A stretch of 64,000 nt of DNA from JACOMY01 sp046233115 (GTDB lineage: Bacteria > Pseudomonadota > Alphaproteobacteria > Kiloniellales > JACOMY01), in NCBI GenBank assembly GCA_046233115.1, contig JBJXHM010000002.1, positions 496,001-560,000 on the forward strand, read 5' to 3'. A program made the position numbers and the translations under genes. Position 1 is the first letter of the stretch. Every line of letters starts with the position of its first letter. Shown piece by piece: positions 34,435-43,180 of this stretch. The notes below the pieces were generated by a model. That model was given only the letters and a program-made list of their open reading frames with translations, was not told the DNA's origin and searched no databases.

Positions 34435-35835
34435 ATGCCGAACCGCCCGATGTGGAAGCCAAAATGGAGCGAGCCGTGCCCATGCGCTTCTGGAAAAAAG
34501 TTCAGGGATTGCTGCTGGCGGCGATTACCGAATTTCGAAATTGGGAAGGCCTATACGCAGGCGTTGCTGAGCAAGCGAAAAGAGCGCGCGCTCCTTGCGG
34601 CGAGGGCAGACGTCACACAGTACACGATATGGCACAAGTCCAACACGGCGCCTTTAATCGCAAGGGGTGGTGCGGGACTGGAGCTGCTTCGTATAGACGT
34701 GGATGCACTCGGCGCCTATGTTGATCGGCTATCCTCTCTCTATTTTTGGCTTGGGCTGTGGAAGGACTGGCCAGCCGCGCTTGAGCGGCTCCGCGAAAAC
34801 ATCCAGCATCCGTGGTGGCATAAGAAGATTGCGTACTACCGAGCAGTATATCACCTCGCTCCTGATGGTGACCGCGCGAAAGCCCGCCAGGAGTTAGCAA
34901 AAGCAGGTCCGGTTACGAAAGACGAAGCCGACCTTGACCTCCTCCATCTCTATGTCGACCTCGAGTTCGACGATCAGCCATTCGCGGAGCGGATCGAAAT
35001 TCTAGACCGCATCCTTGTGCTCAGTGAAGAGCGGCAAAACCAATTGCAGTACCGTGGCGCCAAAGCAATCCAGTATTTATTCATCGGCGACAAGAAAACC
35101 GCCGAGCTACTATTGTCTGATGTCATAGGTATGGTGCGGGAGACGGAAAAGGATGAGTCACTCGAAGAATATGAGAGGTATCTCTTTGGCAGTTTTTTGC
35201 AGCTGCTTGGAAGCCTGAGACGCGACAAGAACATGCTGAAGGAGTCGACGGCACATTTCCATGCCTTGCTGCTTGGGGACAATTGGTCCGAGCATGGCAG
35301 GGCTGCCATTCACCGTGGAATAGGTGATAGTCATCGGTACGCCGGAGAGTGGGAGTTGGCGGAACGCGCCTATCGCGATGCAATTGCGCTGAAGGGCTCG
35401 GAACTGGACAAGGTTCACGTTGCGGAGTGTCAACTCTACAACGAGCAGATTGGAATTGCGGTCAAGCAGATAGATGCCGTCCGGCGAGATTTGCTGACGC
35501 GATGGGAGTTTGAGGACTTCGTGTTCGCTTACGCAGCCATCGCGATTTGGTCGGGCGAAACGGAGAGACTGATCGAAGCCAAATCCCTGCTTCAGAATCT
35601 TGCGACGATCGAACCCTTGTTCAGCGAACGGCGCCTCAACCTATTGGTCCGCGTGACGGAGACCCTAGTGAGCGGCAAGGCCTCGACCGAAGCCAAATCG
35701 GACAGCACTCCCGAAGGCGGAATTGCAACGGTTTCCAACTTCTTCTTGCTAGCGCCGAACATCGCCGGCATCGGCATCAACGTCAACGCAATCATAGACT
35801 ACTTCTTGCGGAGGAAGCCGAAGGGTAGAGAATGA
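34435..35835 (+). CDS. SEC-C motif protein with TPR-like repeats and a hydrophobic C-terminus
   Basis: 466 residues. The N-terminus carries a zinc-binding SEC-C motif, PCPCASGKKFRDCC (14-27), the same Cys pattern as the SecA tail. Residues ~60-420 are helical, with TPR-like units such as GRAAIHRGIGDSHRYAGEWE and LAERAYRDAIALKG. The last ~30 residues are hydrophobic (FFLLAPNIAGIGINVNAII) and then basic (FLRRKPKGRE), compatible with membrane contact. Base composition is intermediate between the AT-rich caspase-like gene and the chromosome. It diverges from the IS256 remnant and the caspase-like gene. Function is unknown; SEC-C proteins are frequent in bacterial defence and accessory loci, so an immune role is possible but not shown. 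Confidence 0.65.
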   Translation: MPNRPMWKPKWSEPCPCASGKKFRDCCWRRLPNFEIGKAYTQALLSKRKERALLAARADVTQYTIWHKSNTAPLIARGGAGLELLRIDVDALGAYVDRLSSLYFWLGLWKDWPAALERLRENIQHPWWHKKIAYYRAVYHLAPDGDRAKARQELAKAGPVTKDEADLDLLHLYVDLEFDDQPFAERIEILDRILVLSEERQNQLQYRGAKAIQYLFIGDKKTAELLLSDVIGMVRETEKDESLEEYERYLFGSFLQLLGSLRRDKNMLKESTAHFHALLLGDNWSEHGRAAIHRGIGDSHRYAGEWELAERAYRDAIALKGSELDKVHVAECQLYNEQIGIAVKQIDAVRRDLLTRWEFEDFVFAYAAIAIWSGETERLIEAKSLLQNLATIEPLFSERRLNLLVRVTETLVSGKASTEAKSDSTPEGGIATVSNFFLLAPNIAGIGINVNAIIDYFLRRKPKGRE

Positions 35836-36239
35836 GCGTCAGCTAGGGGCTCTCTGTCGCCATGCGGTAACGCAGGATAAGCACCGCATGTACCGCTTCA
35901 CGAGTGTCGACTCTTGCCCCAAAGCCTGATCCGCTAGCGCCTGCGGTCGAATTCACACTTTCCGTCCGGGGCAGAGCTCGCCCGCCGTCAGTTGGATGGC
36001 AGCTCTGTCCGTTTTCCAAGAAACTGCAATCGATCCATGTAGGCTTGGTTCGTCGCGTCAGATCATCGCGGCGTCGTCCCAGTGTACGGCGCCGCTATTT
36101 AACCAAAACGTGAAGCGTTCAATCTTTGTAAGACAATAGATCCGTTCCGATATACAGTTATATCTGTTCCATTATACTTATATCGCTCTAATAAAGCGTC
36201 ACCTACTAAGCCGTGTCCTAGATAACAGTGCGACACCCC
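35836..36239. other. Intergenic region at the right edge of the accessory island
   Basis: No gene is supported. The left half is moderately GC-rich; from about 36110 to 36215 it is AT-rich (TATACAGTTATATC and similar) and then turns sharply GC-rich at the metA 3' end. A 69-codon open frame (35904-36113) has no ribosome site or family resemblance. The composition boundary suggests the island's right end lies near 36220. Confidence 0.45.
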
Positions 36240-37172
36240 CTACCCCGCCCGCCTCTCCTGCGGAATGTCTGCCAGCGCGAAGGAGGTCGACTGGTAGAGG
36301 TCGTAGATCCAGTTGCTGAACAGCAGGGTGCCGTGGGCGCGCCAGCAGTTGACCGGCACCTGGGCCGGGTCGTCGCCGGGAAAGTAGTTCCTCGGCAGGC
36401 CGATCGGCGCGCCGGCGGCCAGGTCGCGGCGGTACTCGTCGCCCAGGGTGGCGGTGTCGTACTCTAGGTGGTTCAGCATGTGGGTCTGCCGCCTGGGGGC
36501 GTCGCGCAGCAGGCAGAGGCCGGCCTGCTCCGAGGCCAGCAGGACGGCGAGCCCCGGTGCGTCCGGCAGGTCCTCGCGGCGGATCTCGGTGTGGCGGCTG
36601 ACCGGCACGGAGACGACGTCGTCGAAGCCGCGCAGCAGGCCGTCGCGGCCGCCGAGCACGTGATGGGGATAGACGCCGAACATCTTCCGGCTCAGCCGGT
36701 GCTTCGGCACGCCGTGAAAGTGCTGCAGGGCCGCCTGCGCAGCCCAGCAAATGTTGAGAGTCTCCTGCACGTGGCTTTGCGACCAGTCGAAGATCTGCCT
36801 CAGCTCCTGCCAGTAGGCGACCTCCTCGAAGGGGAGGGTCTCGACCGGCGCGCCGGTGATGACGAGCCCGTCGAACTTGCGCCCGCGCACCGCCTCCCAG
36901 GGGCGGTAGAAGGCCAGCATGTGCTCCGCAGGCGTGGTCTTCGGCAGGTAGCTCGAGGTGGTCACCAGGGTCAGCTCGATCTGCAAGGGCGTGGCGCCCA
37001 GCAGGCGGGATATCTGCGTCTCCGTCTTGATCTTCTCCGGCATCAGGTTCAGCAGGGCGATCTCCAGCGGCCGCACATCCTGGTGCAACGCCGCTCCTTC
37101 GGTGATCAGCAGGACGCCTTCGTCCTCCAGATCCGCCATCGCCGGGAGATGGTCGGGAACCTTGATCGGCAT
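36240..37172 (-). CDS. metA: Homoserine O-succinyl/acetyltransferase
   Basis: 310 residues, the normal MetA length. The enzyme acylates homoserine at the first committed step of methionine synthesis. The catalytic Cys is in TLNICWAAQAALQHFHG (about C142), and the His and Glu are in THMLNHLEYDTATL (about H235/E237). LNLMPEKIKTETQISRLLG at the N-terminus is diagnostic. Acyl specificity (acetyl versus succinyl) is set by one residue near the active site that I cannot assign safely, and many alphaproteobacterial MetA enzymes use acetyl-CoA. I looked for a SAM-II riboswitch in the leader, because that class precedes metA in this phylum, and saw none. Confidence 0.93.
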   Translation of the reverse strand: MPIKVPDHLPAMADLEDEGVLLITEGAALHQDVRPLEIALLNLMPEKIKTETQISRLLGATPLQIELTLVTTSSYLPKTTPAEHMLAFYRPWEAVRGRKFDGLVITGAPVETLPFEEVAYWQELRQIFDWSQSHVQETLNICWAAQAALQHFHGVPKHRLSRKMFGVYPHHVLGGRDGLLRGFDDVVSVPVSRHTEIRREDLPDAPGLAVLLASEQAGLCLLRDAPRRQTHMLNHLEYDTATLGDEYRRDLAAGAPIGLPRNYFPGDDPAQVPVNCWRAHGTLLFSNWIYDLYQSTSFALADIPQERRAG

Positions 37173-37309
37173 GAACTCTTGTCCTTCTTGGTGGGCCAGG
37201 CCCGGTGATCACCTCGATCCCTTGAAACGCCTCCTCCGACATAACCCTATCCTTGCAGATCTGCTCAAGCCCACCATGGCAGCGTAGCGGCCGTTGCCCT
37301 AGCCAGCCC

Positions 37310-38440
37310 TCACCCCACCACACCCCTCCTTCGCGCCGCCTCCGCCTCGATCGCTTGGGTCAAGGCCGGGTGCTGACCCGCCAGCGCGCGGAAGTCGGCG
37401 ATATCGAGGGTGAGGACCTGGGTCTCACGTAGGGCGGAGACCGTGGCGCTGCGCGGCTCGCCGGTGATCAGGGCCATCTCGCCCAGGAAGGCGCCGGGGC
37501 CGAGGCGCACCGGATGCGGCGCCAGCGCCACCTCGACCTCGCCCTCGACGATGAAGTACATGCAGTCGCCGGTATCGCCCCGGCGCATCAGGGCGGCGCC
37601 TGCCGGCAGGCGGCGGGGGCGTAGCAGGCGCGTCACCTCGGCGATGACACCGGCGCCGAGCTCGCCGAACAGCGGCACCTTGGCCACCAGGTCCCAGGTC
37701 TGCAGGAAGTCGCGACGGCGCACCTCGGCGGCGAAGCCCGACGCCAGGATGCCGGCCCAGAGCGCGAAGATGGCGATGCCGAGCACCATCACCAGCCCGG
37801 CGACGACCCGGCCGAGCGCGCTCTGCGGGACCGCGTCGCCGTAGCCGGTGGTGGTCAGCGTCACGATGCACCACCAGATCGCCGCCGGCAGCGAGTCGAA
37901 GGTGCCGGACTGCGCCTCGCCCTCCAGCAGGTACTCCGCTGTGCCGGCCAGCAGCAGCACGATGGCGAAGGCGGCCAGCACGCCCAGCAAGGCGCTGCGC
38001 TCGTTGCGCAGCACCCGGCCGATCAGCGCGAAGCCGCTGCCGTAGCGCGTCAGCTTCAGCGACCAGAGCATGCCGGCGGCCGCGGCCTGCTGCGTGGGCG
38101 CGCCCAGCAGCAACGCCAGCGGCAGGGCGGCGCCGCAGGCGAGGTCGACCAGGCCCAGGAAGGAGACCAGGTAGTGCAGCCTGGCGCCGGGGCGGCCCGG
38201 CGGCTGGCTGGTCCAGGGCGCCGCCAGCAGGCGCAGCAACCACTCCGCCAGGAAGAAAGCCGCCGCCAGGACGGCCACGGCCAGCAGCAGGGGGCGGGGT
38301 AGCGGCAGGCTCTCGAGGGTCAGCTCCAGCACCGCGGCCAGGCCGAGCAGCAGGACCAGATGATGGGCCGTGCGGAAGACCCGCGCACCCTTGCTGCGCC
38401 CATGGGGGTTCAGGGACTCGGCCAGACGCCGGATAGCCAT
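37310..38440 (-). CDS. Cyclic-nucleotide-gated potassium channel (MloK1-like)
   Basis: The 376-residue membrane protein has about six transmembrane segments (first near VLLLGLAAVLELTLESL), a pore loop with the K+ selectivity filter TLTTTGYGDAVPQS, a C-linker (EVRRRDFLQTWDLVAKVPLF) and a C-terminal cyclic-nucleotide-binding domain (about 255-370). The CNBD phosphate-binding cassette is GPGAFLGEMALITGEPRSAT, with the key Glu and Arg. The voltage-sensor S4 is weakly charged, as in MloK1. ATG 38440 is chosen because GGAAAGG lies six bases upstream; an in-frame ATG 21 bp earlier is possible. The only cyclase gene in this window is a pseudogene. Confidence 0.9.
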   Translation of the reverse strand: MAIRRLAESLNPHGRSKGARVFRTAHHLVLLLGLAAVLELTLESLPLPRPLLLAVAVLAAAFFLAEWLLRLLAAPWTSQPPGRPGARLHYLVSFLGLVDLACGAALPLALLLGAPTQQAAAAGMLWSLKLTRYGSGFALIGRVLRNERSALLGVLAAFAIVLLLAGTAEYLLEGEAQSGTFDSLPAAIWWCIVTLTTTGYGDAVPQSALGRVVAGLVMVLGIAIFALWAGILASGFAAEVRRRDFLQTWDLVAKVPLFGELGAGVIAEVTRLLRPRRLPAGAALMRRGDTGDCMYFIVEGEVEVALAPHPVRLGPGAFLGEMALITGEPRSATVSALRETQVLTLDIADFRALAGQHPALTQAIEAEAARRRGVVG

Positions 38441-38626
38441 GCTCGACCTTTCCGCCGCCATGTCCAGGGTGCGGCCTTCCTCACCCGGCAGTCTGTGCCC
38501 GCTTGCCGTGCCGAGACAACGGGGCTCGGCGTGAGGCGGTGCGGCCACGATGACGCTCCGCGGTTCCCTTCTGCTGCGCGCCGGACTAAAAGCAGCGCTC
38601 GGCCTTGTCCGGTTCGGGCAGGCAAC

Positions 38627-39406
38627 ATGCGAACAACGATCCTGACCATGACCTTCTCACTCGGCCTCATCGGCTACGGCGCGTTCGGCGCCTTCCTGCA
38701 TCGGCTGGCAGAGCGCTTCCTGCCGACCTCGCCGCTGCGCATCCACTCCGGCAGCCGCCAGCCAGACGGCAAGCTCTTCTTTCCGCTGGAAGCGGTGGCG
38801 GCCTCGGACGCCGTGGTCCTGACCGTGCCGATCAGCGCCTACGCGCCCACCCTGGAGCGGCTGAAGCCGCATCTGGGACCGGACACCATCCTGGTCGATG
38901 TCGCGACGGTGAAGGCCTACACCATGGGCCTGGTCTCGTCGGTCCGCCCCGGCCAGCCCTTCCTGGCGATGCACCCCATGTTCGGGCCGGAGAGCTATGC
39001 CAAGCGCGGCGGCGACGTCACCGGCTTCCGCATCGTGGTGACCGGCCACAACATGGATCCGACGCTCTATCGCATCCTCAGCAATGGCCTCTCGGCGGCC
39101 GGCTTCTCGCTGGTCGAGAAGACCGCGGACGAGCACGACAAGGATCTCGCCGAGACCCTGTTCCTCACCCACTACGTCGGCCAGGTGATCGCGCAGGGCG
39201 GCTTCGAGCGCACCGACATCGACACCGTCTCCTTCGGCTACCTGATGGACGCGGTGGACTCGGTGCGCCATGACGGCCAGCTCTTCGAGGAGGTCTGCCG
39301 CTTCAACCCCTACTGCCGCCAGGTCATCGAGCGCTTCGACGCCAGCGACAGGGTCGTCCGCGACAAGATGCTGAAGGTGCGCGCGCCGGCCCGCAGCCCG
39401 ATCTGA
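38627..39406 (+). CDS. Prephenate dehydrogenase (TyrA-like) family protein
   Basis: 259 residues. It has an N-terminal Rossmann domain with LGLIGYGAFGAFLHRLAER and no obvious Arg for NADP, then DAVVLTVPISAYAPTLERL and the LAMHPMFGPESYAKRGG motif of TyrA/arogenate dehydrogenases. The C-terminal half has EKTADEHDKDLAETLFLTHYV, the conserved His-containing helix. It is shorter than most TyrA proteins and lacks ACT or chorismate-mutase domains. It likely oxidises prephenate or arogenate, but stand-alone members of this clade are not all characterised. Start candidates are ATG 38627 and ATG 38648. The stop codon lies in the first unit of a tandem repeat. Confidence 0.8.
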   Translation: MRTTILTMTFSLGLIGYGAFGAFLHRLAERFLPTSPLRIHSGSRQPDGKLFFPLEAVAASDAVVLTVPISAYAPTLERLKPHLGPDTILVDVATVKAYTMGLVSSVRPGQPFLAMHPMFGPESYAKRGGDVTGFRIVVTGHNMDPTLYRILSNGLSAAGFSLVEKTADEHDKDLAETLFLTHYVGQVIAQGGFERTDIDTVSFGYLMDAVDSVRHDGQLFEEVCRFNPYCRQVIERFDASDRVVRDKMLKVRAPARSPI

Positions 39407-39473
39407 CGCCCCGTCTGGCGCCCCGTCTGGCGCCCCGTCTGGGCGCCCCGTCTGGCGCCCGATCTGGCGCCAC
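39404..39473. repeat. 12-bp tandem repeat after the TyrA-like gene
   Basis: About six consecutive units of consensus TGGCGCCCCGTC, one with an extra G (13 bp) and the last slightly diverged (CGATC in place of CCGTC). The first unit reads TGACGCCCCGTC, and its TGA is the stop codon of the TyrA-like gene. Units are directly adjacent with no spacers, so this is a minisatellite and not a CRISPR. Confidence 0.85.
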
Positions 39474-39571
39474 CGAGGTGAGGTGCCCTTCCCGCAAACA
39501 CCCTGTGCCCCGCGGCCACCGCGGGCTATAACGGCGGGACGAGATCACCGGACGGTCACGGAGGCGGAACC

Positions 39572-41725
39572 ATGTCGGACTTTCCCAAGCCCAGCCTGGA
39601 GCAGTGGAAGGAACAGGCCACCAAGCAGCTCAAGGGGAAGAGCCCGGACGAACTGGTCTGGCAGACGCCCGAAGGCATCGCCGTCAAGCCGCTCTACAGC
39701 GAGGCCGACCTCGATGGGGTTGCGCACCTGGGTGGCCTGCCCGGCTTTGCGCCTTTCGTGCGCGGGCCGCACAACACCATGTACGCCGGCCGGCCCTGGA
39801 CCATCCGCCAGTACGCCGGCTTCTCCACCGCCGAGGCCAGCAACGCCTTCTACAAGGCGAACCTGAAGGCCGGTCAGAAGGGGCTCTCGGTCGCCTTCGA
39901 CCTGGCGACGCACCGCGGCTACGACAGCGACCACCCGCGCGTCACCGGCGACGTCGGCAAGGCCGGGGTGGCGATCGATTCGGTGGAGGACATGAAGATC
40001 CTCTTCGACGAGATCCCGCTCGACCAGATGAGCGTCTCCATGACCATGAACGGCGCGGTGCTGCCGGTGCTGGCCATGTTCATCGTCGCCGGCGAGGAGC
40101 AGGGGGTGAGCCAGACCGAGCTCAGCGGGACCATCCAGAACGACATCCTGAAAGAGTTCATGGTCCGCAACACCTACATCTACCCGCCGGAGCCCTCGAT
40201 GCGGATCGTGGCCGACATCATCGCCCACACCGCCCAGCACATGCCGCGCTTCAACTCGATCTCGATCAGCGGCTATCACATGCAGGAGGCCGGCGCGACC
40301 CTGGCTCAGGAGCTGGCCTACACCATCGCCGACGGGCTGGAGTACGTGCGCACCGCGGTCTCGCGCGGGCTGGACGTCGACGCCTTCGCGCCGCGCCTCT
40401 CCTTCTTCTTCTGCATCGGCATGAACTTCTTCATGGAGGTCGCCAAGCTGCGCGCCGCGCGCCTGCTCTGGGCCGAGCTGATGCACAAGGAGTTCAGGCC
40501 CAAGAAGCAGCAGTCCCTGATGCTGCGCACCCACTGCCAGACCTCGGGTGTCAGCCTGACCGAGCAGGACCCCTACAACAACGTGATCCGCACCACCCTG
40601 GAGGCGCTGGCGGCAGCCCTGGGCGGTACCCAGTCCCTGCACACCAACGCGCTGGACGAGGCCGTGGCGCTGCCGACCGAGAGCTCGGCCCGCATCGCCC
40701 GCAACACCCAGCTGATCTTGCAGGAGGAGAGCGGCATCACCCACGTCGCCGACCCGCTGGGCGGCAGCTTCTACGTCGAGGCCCTGACCCAGGAGCTGGC
40801 CGAGGCCGCCCGCGCGCTGATCGCCGAGGTCGAGGAGATGGGCGGCATGACCAAGGCGGTGGACAGCGGCCTGCCGAAGATGCGGATCGAGGAATCGGCC
40901 GCCCGGCGTCAGGCCCGCATCGACCGCGGCGAGGAGGTCATCGTCGGCGTGAACAAGTACCGCAGCGCCAGCCAGGACCAGATCGACATCCTCTCGATCG
41001 ACAACACCGAGGTGCGTGCCCAGCAGGTGCGCCGTCTGGAGAAGGTGCGGGCCGAGCGCGACCAGGCGGCCTGTGACGCGGCTCTGGCCGCGATCACCGA
41101 GGCGGCGAGGAGCGGTCAGGGCAACCTGCTGACCCTGGCGGTCGAGGCGGCCCGCGCGCGGGCCACGGTCGGCGAAATCTCCGACGCGATGGAGCAGGTC
41201 TTCACCCGCCACCGTGCCACCATCCGCTCGATCAGCGGTGTCTACGGTTCCGCCTACGAGGGCGACGCCGGCTTCCAGCGCATCCGCGAGGAGGTCGAGA
41301 CCTTCGAGGCTGCCGAGGGCCGGCGCCCGCGCCTGCTGGTCGCCAAGCTCGGCCAGGACGGCCACGACCGCGGCGCCAAGGTGATCGCCACCGCCTTCGC
41401 CGACATCGGCTTCGACGTCGATATCGGCCCGCTGTTCCAGACCCCGGCCGAAGCCGCGCGCCAGGCGGTGGAGAACGATGTCCACGTCATCGGCATCTCC
41501 AGCCAGGCCGCCGGGCACATGACCCTGGTGCCGGAGCTGATCAAGGCGCTGAAGGCCGAAGGCGCGGGCGACATCCTGGTGGTCTGCGGTGGCGTGATCC
41601 CGCCGCGGGACTACGACTTCCTGAAGGCCCAGGGCGTGGCCGCCATCTACGGCCCCGGCACCAACATCCCGGAGGCCGCGCACGACATCCTGACCAAGAT
41701 CACGCGGGCCCGCGAAGCGGCCTAG
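39572..41725 (+). CDS. scpA: Methylmalonyl-CoA mutase, single-chain B12 enzyme
   Basis: The 717-residue enzyme interconverts methylmalonyl-CoA and succinyl-CoA in propionate and odd-chain or branched-chain degradation. The catalytic TIM barrel includes RQYAGFSTAEASNAFYK, MSVSMTMNGAVLPVLAMF and ISGYHMQEAGATLAQELAY. The C-terminal cobalamin domain has GQDGHDRG with the cobalt-binding His (near residue 598), SSQAAGHMTLVPELI and VVCGGVIPPRDY. The start ATG 39572 opens MSDFPKPSLEQWK. Its chaperone gene meaB lies 3.3 kb downstream on the same strand, separated by an unknown membrane protein and an Atm1-type exporter. Confidence 0.96.
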   Translation: MSDFPKPSLEQWKEQATKQLKGKSPDELVWQTPEGIAVKPLYSEADLDGVAHLGGLPGFAPFVRGPHNTMYAGRPWTIRQYAGFSTAEASNAFYKANLKAGQKGLSVAFDLATHRGYDSDHPRVTGDVGKAGVAIDSVEDMKILFDEIPLDQMSVSMTMNGAVLPVLAMFIVAGEEQGVSQTELSGTIQNDILKEFMVRNTYIYPPEPSMRIVADIIAHTAQHMPRFNSISISGYHMQEAGATLAQELAYTIADGLEYVRTAVSRGLDVDAFAPRLSFFFCIGMNFFMEVAKLRAARLLWAELMHKEFRPKKQQSLMLRTHCQTSGVSLTEQDPYNNVIRTTLEALAAALGGTQSLHTNALDEAVALPTESSARIARNTQLILQEESGITHVADPLGGSFYVEALTQELAEAARALIAEVEEMGGMTKAVDSGLPKMRIEESAARRQARIDRGEEVIVGVNKYRSASQDQIDILSIDNTEVRAQQVRRLEKVRAERDQAACDAALAAITEAARSGQGNLLTLAVEAARARATVGEISDAMEQVFTRHRATIRSISGVYGSAYEGDAGFQRIREEVETFEAAEGRRPRLLVAKLGQDGHDRGAKVIATAFADIGFDVDIGPLFQTPAEAARQAVENDVHVIGISSQAAGHMTLVPELIKALKAEGAGDILVVCGGVIPPRDYDFLKAQGVAAIYGPGTNIPEAAHDILTKITRAREAA

Positions 41726-41750
41726 GGTCACTCTGAGGCGCTCCGCGCGC

Positions 41751-41841
41751 GGCACTGGCCCGCACCCCCTCCCGCCGCCCAGTTCCAGGTACGTCCGTGG
41801 GCGCCGAGTGGGACGACTGGGAGGAGGTGCGGGCCGGTGCC
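41751..41841. repeat. Long-palindrome repeat family, copy 1 (imperfect)
   Basis: The left arm begins GGCACTGGCCCGCACC and the right arm ends GGTGCGGGCCGGTGCC, with partial pairing between. The central part CCCAGTTCCAGGTAC matches, in reverse complement, the loop of the longer palindrome at 54277-54359, so the two are diverged copies of one repeat in opposite orientation. It lies just after the methylmalonyl-CoA mutase stop. Confidence 0.75.
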
Positions 41842-41951
41842 GATGGGGTTCGAAAGAACACGGCGAAGCCCTTTTCCACCGGCCGTAACCGTTGCGCCGC
41901 CGTCGCCTTTCGTGCCAGTGAAAGGGCGGGGCGCGCGACGAAGAAAAGGGA

Positions 41952-43091
41952 GTGGCGCACTTGGGCAAGTGGGTCATGATAACTTTGGCGGTGCTGCTGG
42001 CGCTGGCCATCTCGCTGGTATGGGTCGGAACGGCCGCCTATCTGCTGGGCGACGTCTGGGGCGTGATCGACGCGACCCTCTATCCCCTGCCAATCCGGAT
42101 CGGCGGCCTCGCTGTGGTGGCCCTGGTGCCGGTGCTGGTCTGGCTGCTGGCCTCCAGCGTCTGGCGCAGCAGCCGCTTCGCCCAGGCCCTGCGCCGCATC
42201 GAGGCGAAGATCCCCGCTCCCCGCAGCGAGCCGGAACCCCAGCAGGTACAGCTCCAGGCCGAGATCGTGGCGCTGCGCGAGGCCACCGAGACCGCGACCC
42301 GCCAGATCGGCGAGGTGGCGGCCGCCGCCGAGATGCGCCGCAGCGAGCTGGTCGAGGTGGCCGAGCCGATGGCCGAGCTGGCGAGCCACCTGCACGGCGT
42401 CCTGGGCGACATGCGCGACTTCGGCCAGCGGGTCGAGACCAGTGAGACCGCGCTGCGCGGCCTTATCGGCCAGGTCGCCACCCTGAAGGAAGCGGCCCAG
42501 CCGCTGCTGCAGATCGACGACCGGCTGACCCAGGAGCAGCGCCGCCTGCTGGAAGCGATCCGCCAGCTCACCGAGAGCGGCGAGGAGGCCGTCGCGCGTC
42601 TGCAGCGTCAGACCAGCAACCTGCGCGAAGAGGCCGGCGCCTTCCGTCTGCCGCAGCCGGCGCGGCTCGGCAACGATCGCCAGATCGAGGGGCGCGGCCT
42701 CAAGCGGGTGGACTTCCTGGCCGACGCGCGCGACCTGGTCGCCCACCTGAACGACAAGGCGATCGAGCTCAACGCGCTGATGAAGGTCGCGACGCCACCG
42801 GAGGTGAAGGAGGCGCTGAAGCAGGGCGACTACAGCCTGCTGCTGCGCCGCCTGCCGCGCCTGAAGGATCGCTCGGGCGTGCGCGGCCTGGTCCTGCACT
42901 ATCGCCACGACCCGAACTTCAAGGCGGTGGCCGACCGCTTCATGGAGGGCTTCGAGGCGCTGCTGGAGGACAGCCGCGAGGCCGACCCCACGGCGGGCCT
43001 CGGCGCGCTCTTCCTGACCTCCGACCTGGGGCGCCTCTACCTGGCGATGGCCAGCGAAACCGGCCGGGCCGAACCGCAGTACCTGGACTAG
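41952..43091 (+). CDS. Unknown membrane-anchored coiled-coil protein
   Basis: About 379 residues. Two hydrophobic segments at the N-terminus (ITLAVLLALAISLVWVGTAA and GLAVVALVPVLVWLLASSVW) would anchor it in the inner membrane. A long charged helical region (~85-240) rich in Glu, Gln and Arg is a likely coiled coil. Residues ~250-379 form a compact domain (KRVDFLADARDLVAHLNDKA, LKDRSGVRGLVLHYRHDPNF) I do not recognise. The start is uncertain: GTG 41952 has a poor ribosome-site spacing, TTG 41961 is better spaced from AGGGAG, and ATG 41976 begins right at the first helix. It lies between mcm and the Atm1-like gene on the same strand; function is not inferable. Confidence 0.7.
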   Translation: MAHLGKWVMITLAVLLALAISLVWVGTAAYLLGDVWGVIDATLYPLPIRIGGLAVVALVPVLVWLLASSVWRSSRFAQALRRIEAKIPAPRSEPEPQQVQLQAEIVALREATETATRQIGEVAAAAEMRRSELVEVAEPMAELASHLHGVLGDMRDFGQRVETSETALRGLIGQVATLKEAAQPLLQIDDRLTQEQRRLLEAIRQLTESGEEAVARLQRQTSNLREEAGAFRLPQPARLGNDRQIEGRGLKRVDFLADARDLVAHLNDKAIELNALMKVATPPEVKEALKQGDYSLLLRRLPRLKDRSGVRGLVLHYRHDPNFKAVADRFMEGFEALLEDSREADPTAGLGALFLTSDLGRLYLAMASETGRAEPQYLD

Positions 43092-43180
43092 GCCATGTCA
43101 CCGGCCGCTGCCGCTCCCACCCCGTTTGATGCCTTCCGGCCAAGGGTCACCTTAGGGGCCGCTTTCCCGGCAGCGCGGTC

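Noticed and set aside
37173..37330. SAM-II or SAM/SAH riboswitch in the metA leader
   Set aside because: I looked for the SAM-II pseudoknot pattern usual before alphaproteobacterial metA and could not align its conserved bases; a covariance-model search would settle it.
39404..39473. Possible CRISPR array
   Set aside because: Units of 12-13 bp abut without spacers; this is a tandem minisatellite. No cas genes are in the window.
39545..42010. 821-codon minus-strand open frame opposite methylmalonyl-CoA mutase
   Set aside because: Antisense to a certain gene, low-complexity Gly/Leu/Asp/Gln-rich, no ribosome site or domain; the same holds for the long frames opposite the Atm1-type exporter (43088-44929) and the liv genes.
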